This document shows, piece after piece, positions 27,627 through 34,397 of a stretch of 34,397 nucleotides of DNA. Origin of the DNA: Solidesulfovibrio aerotolerans. Lineage in GTDB: Bacteria > Desulfobacterota > Desulfovibrionia > Desulfovibrionales > Desulfovibrionaceae. A program made the position numbers and the translations under genes. The DNA lies in assembly GCF_009856865.1 (NCBI RefSeq), contig NZ_WVUD01000040.1:1-34397 (forward strand), given 5' to 3'. Positions within the stretch are counted from its first letter, which is position 1, and each line of letters opens with the position of its first letter. Under the pieces are notes generated by a model. That model searched no databases, was not told the DNA's origin, and saw only the letters and a program-made list of their open reading frames with translations.

Positions 27627-28391
27627 ATGACCCACGATACTGCCACCCCTGCGGCTGGGCCGCGTCCCGTCGGCGAGCCGGAAGCGCTCCTGGCCCGGCA
27701 GGTCGTTGAGGCCGTGCGCCAGATTGCCGTGCATTACGGCCTGTGGCTGGCTGAAGCGGCCCATCAGTTCGGGCCGCAGGCGGCCGTGGCGCTTGAGGCC
27801 AAAGCCGGCGACGCCTTTGTGCCGCTGCTGGCGCGGCGTATCGAACGGGCGCTTGATCTGCCGGGAGACGTGCCATCGCTTTTGGCCGGGCTTGGGGAGG
27901 AGCGGCTGCAAAAACTGCTGACCGCGCTTTCGGTGTCCTGGCTGGCGGCGGACGGGGTGTGGTTTCGGGCTGTGGAGGACGCGCGCGGCATGCACGACGC
28001 CAAGCGGGTCAACGACAGTTGCTGGTCGCGGCTGGGCTATTACGAGGCGGTGCGGGCCAGGGAATTGCTGGGACTGCCTGCGGGCGGGGGGGTGGCAGCG
28101 TTGCGCCAAGCCTTGGCCGCACGGCTTGTGGCCAACATCAATACCATGGATTTTTATGAGGAGACGCCGGATTCCCTGATGCTGCGCATGGTGGAGTGCC
28201 GGGTGCAGTCGGCCCGGACCCGGCAGGGTTTGGCACCGTATCCCTGCCTGTCGGGCGGCACGGTGGAATATGTCGCCTTTGCCGCCGGCATCGACCCGGC
28301 CATCACCGTGACGTGTGTGAGTTGCCCGCCGGAGACCACGCGCCTGGATTGCGCCTGCGCCTGGCGGTTTACCGTCCCCGCGTCGGCCTGA
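27627..28391 (+). CDS. DUF6125-like protein
   Basis: A 254-residue protein. A central segment WFRAVEDARGMHDAKRVNDSCWSRLGYYEAVRARELLGLP, then a MRMVECRVQSARTRQGLAPYPC-like segment, ends with FAAGIDPAITVTCVSCPPETTRLDCACAWRF. The Cys-rich C-terminus recalls the DUF6125/ATC-hydrolase-like group, which is a recollection and should be tested by profile search. ATG 27627 is preceded by AAGGA. It follows the Old Yellow Enzyme gene by 23 bases and so is likely the third gene of that operon. The Cys set could bind metal or a cofactor; function unknown. Confidence 0.75.
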   Translation: MTHDTATPAAGPRPVGEPEALLARQVVEAVRQIAVHYGLWLAEAAHQFGPQAAVALEAKAGDAFVPLLARRIERALDLPGDVPSLLAGLGEERLQKLLTALSVSWLAADGVWFRAVEDARGMHDAKRVNDSCWSRLGYYEAVRARELLGLPAGGGVAALRQALAARLVANINTMDFYEETPDSLMLRMVECRVQSARTRQGLAPYPCLSGGTVEYVAFAAGIDPAITVTCVSCPPETTRLDCACAWRFTVPASA

Positions 28392-28394
28392 GCC

Positions 28395-29930
28395 TTATTC
28401 TTTATTGATGCCGAGCTTGCGCAGCCGGGAGTCAAACGTCGAGCGGTTGACTCCGGCGGCCTTGGCGGCCTTGGTCACGTTCCACTTGAATTTCTCCAGC
28501 AAAGCCAAAGCGTAGGCGTGTTCCAGCGTCTCCCAGGTGTAGGCGGTCAGGTCTGGGATGCCGGCTGTTTGGGCCAAGGCACCCGGCCCCGGCGGCGGCG
28601 GGGGGCACGCGGCCGGGGCGGCCTCGCCCGGGGGGCTTGGCGGCGGGATGTCCTCGGCCTCGATGACGGCGTCCGGCACCGTGGCCAGCAGGAAGCGCAC
28701 CAGATTTTCCATCTCGCGCACGTTGCCCTTAAAGGGCCGCTGGAGAAGGGCGCGCCGGGCTTTGGGCGAAAACGCCTTGTGCGGCAGCCCCAGCCGGGCG
28801 GTATCGCGGGCCAGGAAATAGTCGAGCAGTTCCGGGAGGTCTTCCAGGCGCTCGCGCAGGGCCGGGAGTTTGAGCGGCAAGACGTTTAAGCGGTAGAACA
28901 GATCTTCGCGAAAGCTCCCCTCGGCAATGGCCCGGGCCAGATCGCAGTTGGTGGCCGAAATGACGCGCACGTCCACGCGCCGGGTCTCTGTGCCGCCCAA
29001 GGGCTTGATCTCGTTTTCCTGGAGCACGCGCAGGATGCGGGCTTGCAGGGCCAGCGGCATGTCGCCGATCTCGTCAAGAAAGACCGTGCCGCCGCCGGCT
29101 GCTTCAAATAAGCCGATCTTATCGCGCTCGGCTCCGGTAAACGCCCCTTTTTTATAGCCGAACAGTTCCGATTCCAGCAGCGTGTCGGGAATGGCCGAAA
29201 CGTTTTGCACTAAAAATGGTTTGTCCTTGCGAGGGCTTAACCGGTGAATTTCCCGGGCGAAAAGCTCCTTGCCGGTGCCGGATTCGCCGGTAATGAGCAC
29301 CGGAAAATCGGTGCGGGCGTAATTGGCCGCCGCATCCAGCGCGGTTTGAAAGGCCGGGCTGCGGCCAACCAGCGGCGTTTCGCCGCGAAATTCGCCTATG
29401 ATGCGCTTAAGCTTTTGCGTCTCTTTTTTCTGGTCGGCAAAGGCCAGGGCATTGCCCAGGGCAATGGAGCCGATGGCCACGAATTCTTCGAGCAGCTCCA
29501 GATATTCCTTGGACAGATTGAGGCGGCTGCCGCCGTGGGCCGTGTCGATGATTTCCACCGCGCCGTACACGTCGCCGTCCTTGAGCACCAGCGGATAGCA
29601 GAGAATGAGCGTGGACTTGACGTCCATGCCCGTCTCGGCCTCCTTGAAATGGCGTTTGTCCTTGCCGGGTTCGGCAATGGTCATGGTGCCGTTTTCGATG
29701 ACCCAGCCGACGATGCTCGGCTTGCCTTTGGGCACCAAAAAGCCCACCAGCCGGTCGGCCTCGTCGCCGGTGGCCTCGATGCACTGGTAGCCGTCGGGGC
29801 GCTTGATCCACAGGGAACCGCGCTCCACGTTCTGAAATTCGACCAGGGCTTCGAGAAAGCGGCGCTGGAGCTTGTCGGTGTCAAGAACCTCGAACAGGGT
29901 CTTGGGGAAATCGGAAATGCTTGGCGACAT
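28395..29930 (-). CDS. sigma54-dependent transcriptional activator (GAF-AAA-Fis)
   Basis: A 511-residue enhancer-binding protein. Residues 10-170 are a GAF sensor domain. Residues 190-425 are the AAA+ sigma54-interaction domain: Walker A GESGTGKE (215-222), GAFTGA loop (262-267), Walker B VFLDEI (283-288), then LFYRLNVLPLKLPALRERLEDLPELLDYFL. A Pro/Ala-rich linker leads to a Fis-type HTH, NVTKAAKAAGVNRSTFDSRLRKLGI, at the end. ATG 29930 is selected because the GAF domain begins just after; an earlier ATG 27 bases upstream is possible. Targets are not evident: I found no clear -24/-12 promoter nearby. Convergent with the DUF6125-like gene, three bases apart. Confidence 0.93.
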   Translation of the reverse strand: MSPSISDFPKTLFEVLDTDKLQRRFLEALVEFQNVERGSLWIKRPDGYQCIEATGDEADRLVGFLVPKGKPSIVGWVIENGTMTIAEPGKDKRHFKEAETGMDVKSTLILCYPLVLKDGDVYGAVEIIDTAHGGSRLNLSKEYLELLEEFVAIGSIALGNALAFADQKKETQKLKRIIGEFRGETPLVGRSPAFQTALDAAANYARTDFPVLITGESGTGKELFAREIHRLSPRKDKPFLVQNVSAIPDTLLESELFGYKKGAFTGAERDKIGLFEAAGGGTVFLDEIGDMPLALQARILRVLQENEIKPLGGTETRRVDVRVISATNCDLARAIAEGSFREDLFYRLNVLPLKLPALRERLEDLPELLDYFLARDTARLGLPHKAFSPKARRALLQRPFKGNVREMENLVRFLLATVPDAVIEAEDIPPPSPPGEAAPAACPPPPPGPGALAQTAGIPDLTAYTWETLEHAYALALLEKFKWNVTKAAKAAGVNRSTFDSRLRKLGINKE

Positions 29931-30019
29931 GGCGTGATCCCGGAGATTTTGCCGGACCATGACGCAAAAGCGGTTTCGGGGCAAGGCTTGGGACCGGGCA
30001 GCGGCCCGACCCGGGAGGG

Positions 30020-30062
30020 CCGGGCAACGGTCCGCCCCGGGAAGGAGCGGACCGTTGCCCGG
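30020..30062 (-). terminator. perfect 16-bp GC hairpin 3' of the 30078 gene
   Basis: Arms CCGGGCAACGGTCCGC at 30020-30035 and its exact complement at 30047-30062 enclose an 11-base loop. It lies 15 bases past the minus-strand stop at 30078 and before the sigma54-activator start. No T-tract, so a rho-assisted or mRNA-protecting structure is possible. Confidence 0.6.
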
Positions 30063-30077
30063 CAGCGGGGCAGGGTA

Positions 30078-30395
30078 TCAGTGCGTGGCCCGGGAGCGTT
30101 CGCGGATGCGCCAGAAATCCTCGGGGACTTCCAGATAGAGATCATTTTCGGGCAGTGGGATGACGCACACGAGCTTGCCCGTGGCTTCCACCCAGTACAT
30201 GTGGCCGGACAGGCCGAGCATGACGTCGTCGAAACTGACGCCTGTCTGGCTGGCCACTTCGTGCATGGCCCGGCGCATGGTATCTATGGCCCCGGAACCG
30301 AATTCCACTTCGAAGACAGAGACATGGTGGAGAACGAGGCCTTCGTCACTGAGTTCCGGCGGTACAGTTGTTCGCAGCGTCAGAGCCGTTTCCAT
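30078..30395 (-). CDS. hypothetical protein, 105 residues
   Basis: A small acidic protein with no membrane segment. ATG 30395 is preceded by GAGGAGG, a very strong ribosome site; the upstream in-frame start would lack one. The visible pattern is a strand-rich N-terminus, then GAIDTMRRAMHEVASQTGVSFDDVMLGLSGHMYWVEATGKLVCVIPLPENDLYLEVPEDFW. I do not recognise it. The gene lies between a sigma54 activator downstream and an AT-rich 250-base region upstream, and ends at a strong hairpin, so it is probably an independent, well-expressed transcript. Confidence 0.75.
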   Translation of the reverse strand: METALTLRTTVPPELSDEGLVLHHVSVFEVEFGSGAIDTMRRAMHEVASQTGVSFDDVMLGLSGHMYWVEATGKLVCVIPLPENDLYLEVPEDFWRIRERSRATH

Positions 30396-30450
30396 GGCGA
30401 CCTCCTCGATGTGATTTCCCTCGCCGTCAGAGGCGAGGACGCTATCTGCT

Positions 30451-30465
30451 ACTATAAGCAATAGT
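30451..30465. promoter_or_regulatory. inverted repeat ACTAT-N5-ATAGT upstream of the 105-residue gene
   Basis: Perfect 5-base arms around AAGCA; on the minus strand the right half reads TATAGT, a good -10 element, about 55 bases before the ATG. No convincing -35 at the right distance. Possible operator over a promoter in this AT-rich gap (30396-30649). Confidence 0.3.
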
Positions 30466-30649
30466 CGTGCAAAGTACACCGCAAGTGTGGAGAATCCGCA
30501 ACAGTTTTATTAATAATATGATTTTATTGGTATAAATGCGTGACTGTCCAGGGTCGGGAAAATCCGGTCCGGGGCCGAGCGTCAGATTGCTGCAAAAATG
30601 GCGGGTGTGAGCGACACTATTGTCGCGCCGTGGCCTGAATGCCGGGCGT

Positions 30650-31183
30650 TCAGACTGTGCGGGCGGCAGCGGCCAAGGCCAGATCGGTGTAGGCCGTGGC
30701 GCATTCGACGCACAGGCCAAGTCCGGCGGCATAGGCCCGGATGACCGGCAGGGCGGTCTTGGCGGCCTGTTCGGTGGCGGCCAGGTGCTCGATTTCCACG
30801 AAGGTTCGCGGATCAAAGTCCACCGTGACCATGGTGACGTCCAGCCCCAACCCGGCGGCAGTGTCATGAAACCGGCGGCAGCGTTTGGCCAGCGCCACCC
30901 GCGGCACATAGCCCAGAGCGGCAAGGATGGCGGCCATGGCCTCGGGATCGGCCACGGCGGTCTCGAATTCTTCCTTGGAGGCGGTTTGGGCGTCAAAGGG
31001 CGGGGCTTTGGCCGTCAGCCACGTTTCGTTGCCGCTGCGCCGCAGCCGCAGTTCCCGGCCCGAAGCGGTCAGCGCGCCATCCGGGGTGTCGTAGTAAACG
31101 TCGCGGCAGGCCGCGTCCGGGAGCGGGTGTCCTTGGGGCGCAAAATCCGGCCCGGCCACAAACTTGATTTCGGCTTCAAACAC
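30650..31183 (-). CDS. CYTH-domain protein (class IV adenylate cyclase-like/triphosphatase)
   Basis: A 177-residue single CYTH domain. The N-terminal ExExK signature is EAEIKF (E3, E5, K7). It is followed by YYDTPDGALTASGRELRLRRSGNETWLTAKAP with the basic tunnel strands, then EEFETAV, LAKRCRRFHD, MVTVDFDPRTFVEIEHL and a C-terminal helix. Enzymes of this fold cleave organic or inorganic triphosphates, form thiamine triphosphate-like products or make cAMP; which applies cannot be read from motifs. GTG 31183 has AAGG upstream. Divergent from an EamA transporter gene. Confidence 0.85.
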   Translation of the reverse strand: MFEAEIKFVAGPDFAPQGHPLPDAACRDVYYDTPDGALTASGRELRLRRSGNETWLTAKAPPFDAQTASKEEFETAVADPEAMAAILAALGYVPRVALAKRCRRFHDTAAGLGLDVTMVTVDFDPRTFVEIEHLAATEQAAKTALPVIRAYAAGLGLCVECATAYTDLALAAAARTV

Positions 31184-31288
31184 CGGGCGCGCCTTGCCCG
31201 GGATTGCGTCCCTTCGTGGATTGGTTCATGCTGTCGGGCTGTTACGCCGCTTTGGCGGCAACGGCAAGACGACATCCCGGAGGCGTGC

Positions 31289-32116
31289 ATGCGCGACGAC
31301 GCCCGGGCCGCCTGGGGCATGGCGGCCACGGCCTTTCTGTGGAGCACCGGCGGGCTGGCCATCAAACTCGTGCCGCTGTCCCCCATGGCCGTGGCCGGTT
31401 GGCGCAGCCTGCTTTCCGCTGTGACGCTGCTGGTGCTTTTCCGGGCGCGCCTGGATTTTCGCCCGACACCGGCCCGACTGGGTGCGGCAGCGGCCTATGC
31501 GGGCCTGCTCATCACCAACGTGGCCGCGACCAAATTGACCACGGCCGCCAATGCCATTTTGCTGGCCTATACCGCTCCGGTCTATGTGGCCCTGTTGGCC
31601 CCGCTGGTGCTCGGCGAGAAGACGCGGCGGGCGGATTGGCTGTTTATCCTGGCCACGCTTGGCGGCATGGGGCTTTTTTTTGTGGACAAGCTCTCGGCCA
31701 ACGGGCTGTGGGGCAATCTTTTGGCCGTAGGCAGCGGGTGTTGTTATGCGGCCTTTACCTTGTGCATGCGGGCTGGTCGCGAGGATTCGCCGGTATCGGC
31801 GGTCATTGCCGGGCACGGGCTCACCGTCGTGGCCGCGTTGCCGTTTCTGGCCGGCCAAGTGCCGGACAGCGCCCTGGCCGTGGTCGGCCTGGGCTATCTC
31901 GGCATCGTGCAGCAGGGGCTGTCGCTGGCCCTATATGTGTGGTGTATCAAGCGGTTGCCGGCCCTGACGGCCATGCTGCTGCTGACCCTGGAGCCGATTG
32001 TCAATCCGCTGCTGGTGGCAGTGGGCTACGGCGAATTGCCGGGCACCTGGGCCATGGTCGGCGGGCTGGTGGTCGTGGCGGCGGTGACGCTGCGCGGGGT
32101 GCTCGGCCGGGGGTAG
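31289..32116 (+). CDS. EamA/DMT-family transporter
   Basis: A 275-residue drug/metabolite transporter with about ten membrane helices in two EamA repeats. The N-terminal repeat has ATAFLWSTGGLAIKLVPLSPMAVAGWR, TNVAATKLTTAANAILLAYTAPVYVALLA and GEKTRRADW. The second repeat begins near NLLAVGSGCCYAAFTLC and has QQGLSLALYVWCIKRLPALTAMLLLTLEPIVNPLLV. It exports or imports small metabolites in the inner membrane; substrate unknown. ATG 31289 follows GGAGG at about 6 bases, which overrides the much longer open frame upstream. Confidence 0.9.
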   Translation: MRDDARAAWGMAATAFLWSTGGLAIKLVPLSPMAVAGWRSLLSAVTLLVLFRARLDFRPTPARLGAAAAYAGLLITNVAATKLTTAANAILLAYTAPVYVALLAPLVLGEKTRRADWLFILATLGGMGLFFVDKLSANGLWGNLLAVGSGCCYAAFTLCMRAGREDSPVSAVIAGHGLTVVAALPFLAGQVPDSALAVVGLGYLGIVQQGLSLALYVWCIKRLPALTAMLLLTLEPIVNPLLVAVGYGELPGTWAMVGGLVVVAAVTLRGVLGRG

Positions 32117-32198
32117 ATCGTTTTTGCTTTGGACCGTTTTTGCAGTCCTTTTTCGCAGCCTGTGTTTCTCAACCCGTGTGATCCATTCCGAGGACAAT

Positions 32199-33326
32199 AT
32201 GTACTATGCGGCCCTTTGCGCCATTGCCAAGGACGAGGATTCTACAATTCGATACTGGGTTGACTATCATCTGCTGCTTGGGTTTGAGCATGTGACGATT
32301 TTTGACAACATGAGTGCGACACCGATCAGCGAGTTGTTGTCGGAGCACATTGGTTTGGGTCTGGTTGATGTTGTACGTTTCGATGTGGCGGAAAATCAGC
32401 AACTGTCAGCCTATTATGCTTATTTGCAGACATGCAAAGACCAGACGCGATGGGCGGCTTTTTTTGATATTGATGAGTATCTGGTGTTAAAAAACAAGGA
32501 TGATGTGAAAGATTTTTTGATGGAGTATGAAGCGTTTTCCGGCGTCGGCGTCCATTGGGTCGTGTTTGGATCAAATGGGCATCTGAAAAGACCGGATTCA
32601 AACGCTCCTGCTTCTTACAGGCGATATCTCTATAAGGATAACGTGGTCAAGTCTATCGTCAAGCCAGGTGCTGTAACCTGTCCGAAATCGCCGCACCACT
32701 TTACGTTTCGAGATGGGCAGTACTGTGTCAATGAAGACAAACTCCCGATTCTCGGTCCGTTTTCCTATCATACGTCCAATTCTGTTCAGTTAAATCACTA
32801 TTATTATCAGTCGCAGCAGGACTTTTGCCGTAAAATGGAACGCGGTTTTGCCACGCCTGTGATGGATCGTGCCAATTATTCGATGGATGAGTTCTACTGG
32901 CAGCACACGCAGGCTGATTACGAAGACGATGCCATTGAGCGGCATTTGAAAAAGCTGGTGTTGTTTGAAAAGCGTCCGGTCGCAGTATTGGCGCGAGTTG
33001 TTACGAAAGATTACTCGACGAGCTGTGAATCGTATATCGAAAAAATAGCCGGCCTTGTTATCCATTCAAAGCTTGAAGAAGCCCTTGCTCAGTTTGACAA
33101 AGCAGGCCGCTATTATGACGAATTGCGATTGGATCTTGTCGGGGTTATGCTCTATTCTCTCTTGAAACAGCACGAAAACGTTTTGTTTTTATTTCGAAAG
33201 ATGCTCCTGAAATATGAGGCGTGTCCTTCAAGTCGGACGCTTATTTATAGTGAACTCTCAAAATATTATAAATCGACCGGCCAGACGGAACAGTCCTGGG
33301 CCATCGACCGGGAAGTGTCGCGCTGA
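32199..33326 (+). CDS. GT92/glycosyltransferase family 2-like protein, AT-richer than its surroundings
   Basis: A 375-residue protein. The N-terminus MYYAALCAIAKDEDSTIRYWVDYHLLLGFEHVTIFDNMS is the typical start of GT92-like glycosyltransferases. FFDIDEYLV at 88-96 gives the DxD-type metal site (D90, D92). Residues to about 245 complete the transferase with many Tyr/His, and the last 100 residues are helical with a TPR-like pattern. ATG 32199 has GAGG 5 bases upstream; the frame opens earlier at a TTG without support. The sequence is visibly lower in G+C than every neighbour, suggesting horizontal acquisition, perhaps from a surface polysaccharide locus. Acceptor unknown. Confidence 0.85.
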   Translation: MYYAALCAIAKDEDSTIRYWVDYHLLLGFEHVTIFDNMSATPISELLSEHIGLGLVDVVRFDVAENQQLSAYYAYLQTCKDQTRWAAFFDIDEYLVLKNKDDVKDFLMEYEAFSGVGVHWVVFGSNGHLKRPDSNAPASYRRYLYKDNVVKSIVKPGAVTCPKSPHHFTFRDGQYCVNEDKLPILGPFSYHTSNSVQLNHYYYQSQQDFCRKMERGFATPVMDRANYSMDEFYWQHTQADYEDDAIERHLKKLVLFEKRPVAVLARVVTKDYSTSCESYIEKIAGLVIHSKLEEALAQFDKAGRYYDELRLDLVGVMLYSLLKQHENVLFLFRKMLLKYEACPSSRTLIYSELSKYYKSTGQTEQSWAIDREVSR

Positions 33327-33426
33327 TCGCAGTGGTGGGGATTGTTTCGGGTGTGCTGCTTTGCCCAGGGCAAGCCGTCTGCTTGGGACGTCCGCATTGC
33401 AGCGGCGGGGATGGTTTCGGTTGCTG

Positions 33427-33915
33427 CTAAATGGTGTTGCTCCAATCGGCCATGGCCTGCTTTTTGGCCTCGGGAAAGCCCTCTCGCACGTGATCAAACA
33501 ACCACCGCAGTGATTTTGTCCGCAGGCTGTTGCGGAAACCGTCTTCTGCTTCCTGAATGACGACCTTGATCAGGCAGGGGCATTTATCTGAAAAAACAGA
33601 CGGATCCTCCACGAAGATGTTTTTCTTGCGGATCTCGGCGCATTGAAACAGATAGGCCGGCCCTTCGACAGCTTCGATGATATCCCAAAACGATATGTCC
33701 TCGGCGTTTCTCGCCAACGCATAGCCGCCTTTGACGCCGGGAATGGAGGTAACGATGTGCGCCCGGCCAAGTTTGGCAAAAATTTTTGAGAGATATGTTT
33801 CGGTAATTCCGTGCAACTCGGCAATACGCTTGATCCCGATGGTCTTTCCTTCAGGAATATCAACCATATAGAAAAGCGAGTGAAACGCGTATTCTACCCC
33901 GACACTGAATTGCAC
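33427..33915 (-). CDS. Rrf2-family transcriptional regulator
   Basis: A 162-residue Rrf2 protein. The winged helix is at the N-terminus: YAFHSLFYMVDIPEGKTIGIKRIAELHGITETYLSKIFAKLGRAHIVTSIPGVKGGYALAR. Three Cys (C92, C112, C114, the last two as CPC) may hold an iron-sulfur cluster, but the spacing differs from the C92-C98-C104 set of IscR. C92 is in the same place. GTG 33915 has GGGAGG about 6 bases before it. It is divergent from an FMN-binding protein gene, and the gap between them has palindromes that fit an Rrf2 operator. Confidence 0.92.
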   Translation of the reverse strand: MQFSVGVEYAFHSLFYMVDIPEGKTIGIKRIAELHGITETYLSKIFAKLGRAHIVTSIPGVKGGYALARNAEDISFWDIIEAVEGPAYLFQCAEIRKKNIFVEDPSVFSDKCPCLIKVVIQEAEDGFRNSLRTKSLRWLFDHVREGFPEAKKQAMADWSNTI

Positions 33916-33969
33916 CCTGAACCTCCCGAGCCAACGGACGTATTCTTACCGCAATTGCGCGCGCCTGTC

Positions 33970-33998
33970 TTGACGGCCCCCACATTACGGACTAGATT
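33970..33998 (+). promoter_or_regulatory. sigma70-type promoter of the FMN-binding protein gene
   Basis: TTGACG (33970-33975), exactly 17 bases, then TAGATT (33993-33998). Good match at -35 (five of six) and fair at -10 (four of six). It is overlapped on its downstream side by the operator-like inverted repeats at 33994-34029. The ribosome site CTAAGGAG lies before ATG 34049. Confidence 0.55.
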
Positions 33999-34029
33999 TA
34001 TCCAGGATATATTAAATCTGCAATTTAAT
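33994..34029. promoter_or_regulatory. two nested inverted repeats, likely Rrf2 operators
   Basis: AGATTTA (33994-34000) and TAAATCT (34013-34019) form a perfect 7-base inverted repeat with a 12-base spacer. ATTAAAT (34011-34017) and ATTTAAT (34023-34029) form a second one with a 5-base spacer, sharing bases with the first. They overlap the -10 and the start of transcription of the divergent gene, the place expected for repression by the adjacent Rrf2 protein. Confidence 0.5.
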
Positions 34030-34048
34030 CAACCTAAGGAGTCGCGCC

Positions 34049-34273
34049 ATGTTCACGGAAAAGTTTAAAGAAGTGATCGGCAAAGAAGGGGTGGTGTCCA
34101 TTGTCACGTGCGCGGATGGTGAGGCCCATGTAGTCAATACCTGGAATTCCTATCTGGTAACCCCGGACGAAAAGACCCTGCTCATCCCGGCCTGGAAAAT
34201 GCGGCAGACCGAAGGAAAGGTAGCGCAAAACAACAAAGTGCTGTTGACGCTTGGCAGCAAGGAAGTCGAGGGG
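34049..34273 (+). pseudogene. FMN-binding split-barrel protein, interrupted after 75 residues
   Basis: Residues 1-75 resemble the N-terminal part of the 122-residue Desulfovibrio FMN-binding protein: EVIGKEGVVSIVT, HVVNTWNSYLV, KTEGKVAQ-like and VLLTLGSKEVEG. The reading frame then shows Cys and a stop (TGT TGA), so the C-terminal third of the barrel is lost. The break coincides with TGTTGATCAGC, the probable left end of an insertion sequence at 34274. The intact gene would have been driven by the TTGACG-17-TAGATT promoter next to the Rrf2 gene. The remaining fragment lacks the C-terminal strands needed for the dimeric FMN site and is unlikely to work. Known family length comes from memory. 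Confidence 0.85.
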
Positions 34274-34397
34274 TGTTGATCAGCATGGAATATTGACCCC
34301 TCTTTGGATGAAATCAGCGTCCAAAGTTGACCCCCTCGGCAGCCCCCTTAGATGTCTTCGATCATCGGAGACGGGAGGGGCAGCGAGAGGAGATGCT
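34274..34397 (+). mobile_element. left end of an IS21-family-like insertion sequence (partial, runs out of window)
   Basis: From TGT at 34274 the sequence reads TGTTGATCAGCATGGAATATTGACCCC and repeats the box TTGACCCC at 34293-34300 and 34327-34334. IS21-family ends begin with TGT and carry several short repeated boxes, which this fits. It has no protein frame before an ATG at 34393-34395 preceded by GAGAGGAG, a possible start of the transposase (istA) gene. Family assignment is from memory of end motifs; the rest of the element and the target duplication lie outside. Confidence 0.65.

Noticed and set aside
30468-30485. Possible -24/-12 element (GGTGTACTTTGC on the minus strand) near the sigma54 activator
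   Set aside because: GG and GC are separated by 8 bases instead of the 10 needed for sigma54.
30611-30626. Inverted repeat GCGACA-CTAT-TGTCGC past the CYTH gene
   Set aside because: Six-base arms and no T-tract are too weak to call a terminator, and it is not clearly placed for an operator.

Overview
The window is GC-rich chromosomal DNA that reads as a Desulfovibrionaceae-type sulfate reducer (Desulfovibrio/Solidesulfovibrio-like). The basis is codon use, frequent GTG starts, a lone FMN-binding protein of the small Desulfovibrio type next to an Rrf2 regulator, and gene neighbourhoods such as folD-eno-coaX with small TPR proteins. The genus is an inference, not a database match. I see no rRNA, tRNA or CRISPR array.

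Left part (1-2333): a plus-strand operon that looks like a split Mre11-Rad50 system. The truncated first gene ends in a coiled-coil-like stretch with a CPLCGG zinc-hook-like motif. It is followed, with overlapping or close spacing, by a Mre11/SbcD-like metallophosphoesterase, a 105-residue coiled-coil protein, and an ABC/SMC-type ATPase C-lobe with no Walker A of its own. This is my best candidate for an undescribed system.

2334-9196: a CBS-domain protein, a cupin, an AraC regulator, a minus-strand pair of a cyclic-nucleotide-domain MscS channel and a membrane protein, a TatD hydrolase, an unknown 213-residue protein and a single-domain response regulator. 9408-13443 is a minus-strand run: REC-Hpt protein, DUF4911-like protein, M24 peptidase, FAD oxidoreductase of UDP-galactopyranose mutase type, and an RRM RNA-binding protein with its own intrinsic terminator and an apparent long leader.

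13934-21757: housekeeping genes. These are two paralogous TPR proteins on opposite strands around folD and eno, then coaX, and a TesA-like esterase divergent from a YbbA-like ABC ATPase. The ATPase has lost its usual permease neighbour and is instead coupled to a TPM-like membrane-anchored protein and rnhA. 21932-28391: a Tat-exported nitroreductase; a 1047-residue membrane protein with a divergent PHP-like domain; and a three-gene plus operon of a small unknown, an Old Yellow Enzyme and a DUF6125-like protein.

28395-34397: a GAF-AAA-Fis sigma54 activator, a small unknown, a CYTH protein, an EamA transporter, an AT-richer GT92-like glycosyltransferase (probably acquired), an Rrf2 regulator with palindromic operators, and a divergent FMN-binding protein gene that is cut off mid-domain by what looks like the left end of an IS21-family element running out of the window.

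A family of palindromic repeats (core GCCTCCGGCGGCC plus a G-run/C-run hairpin) sits in most convergent intergenic gaps, mainly as inverted pairs resembling BIMEs.
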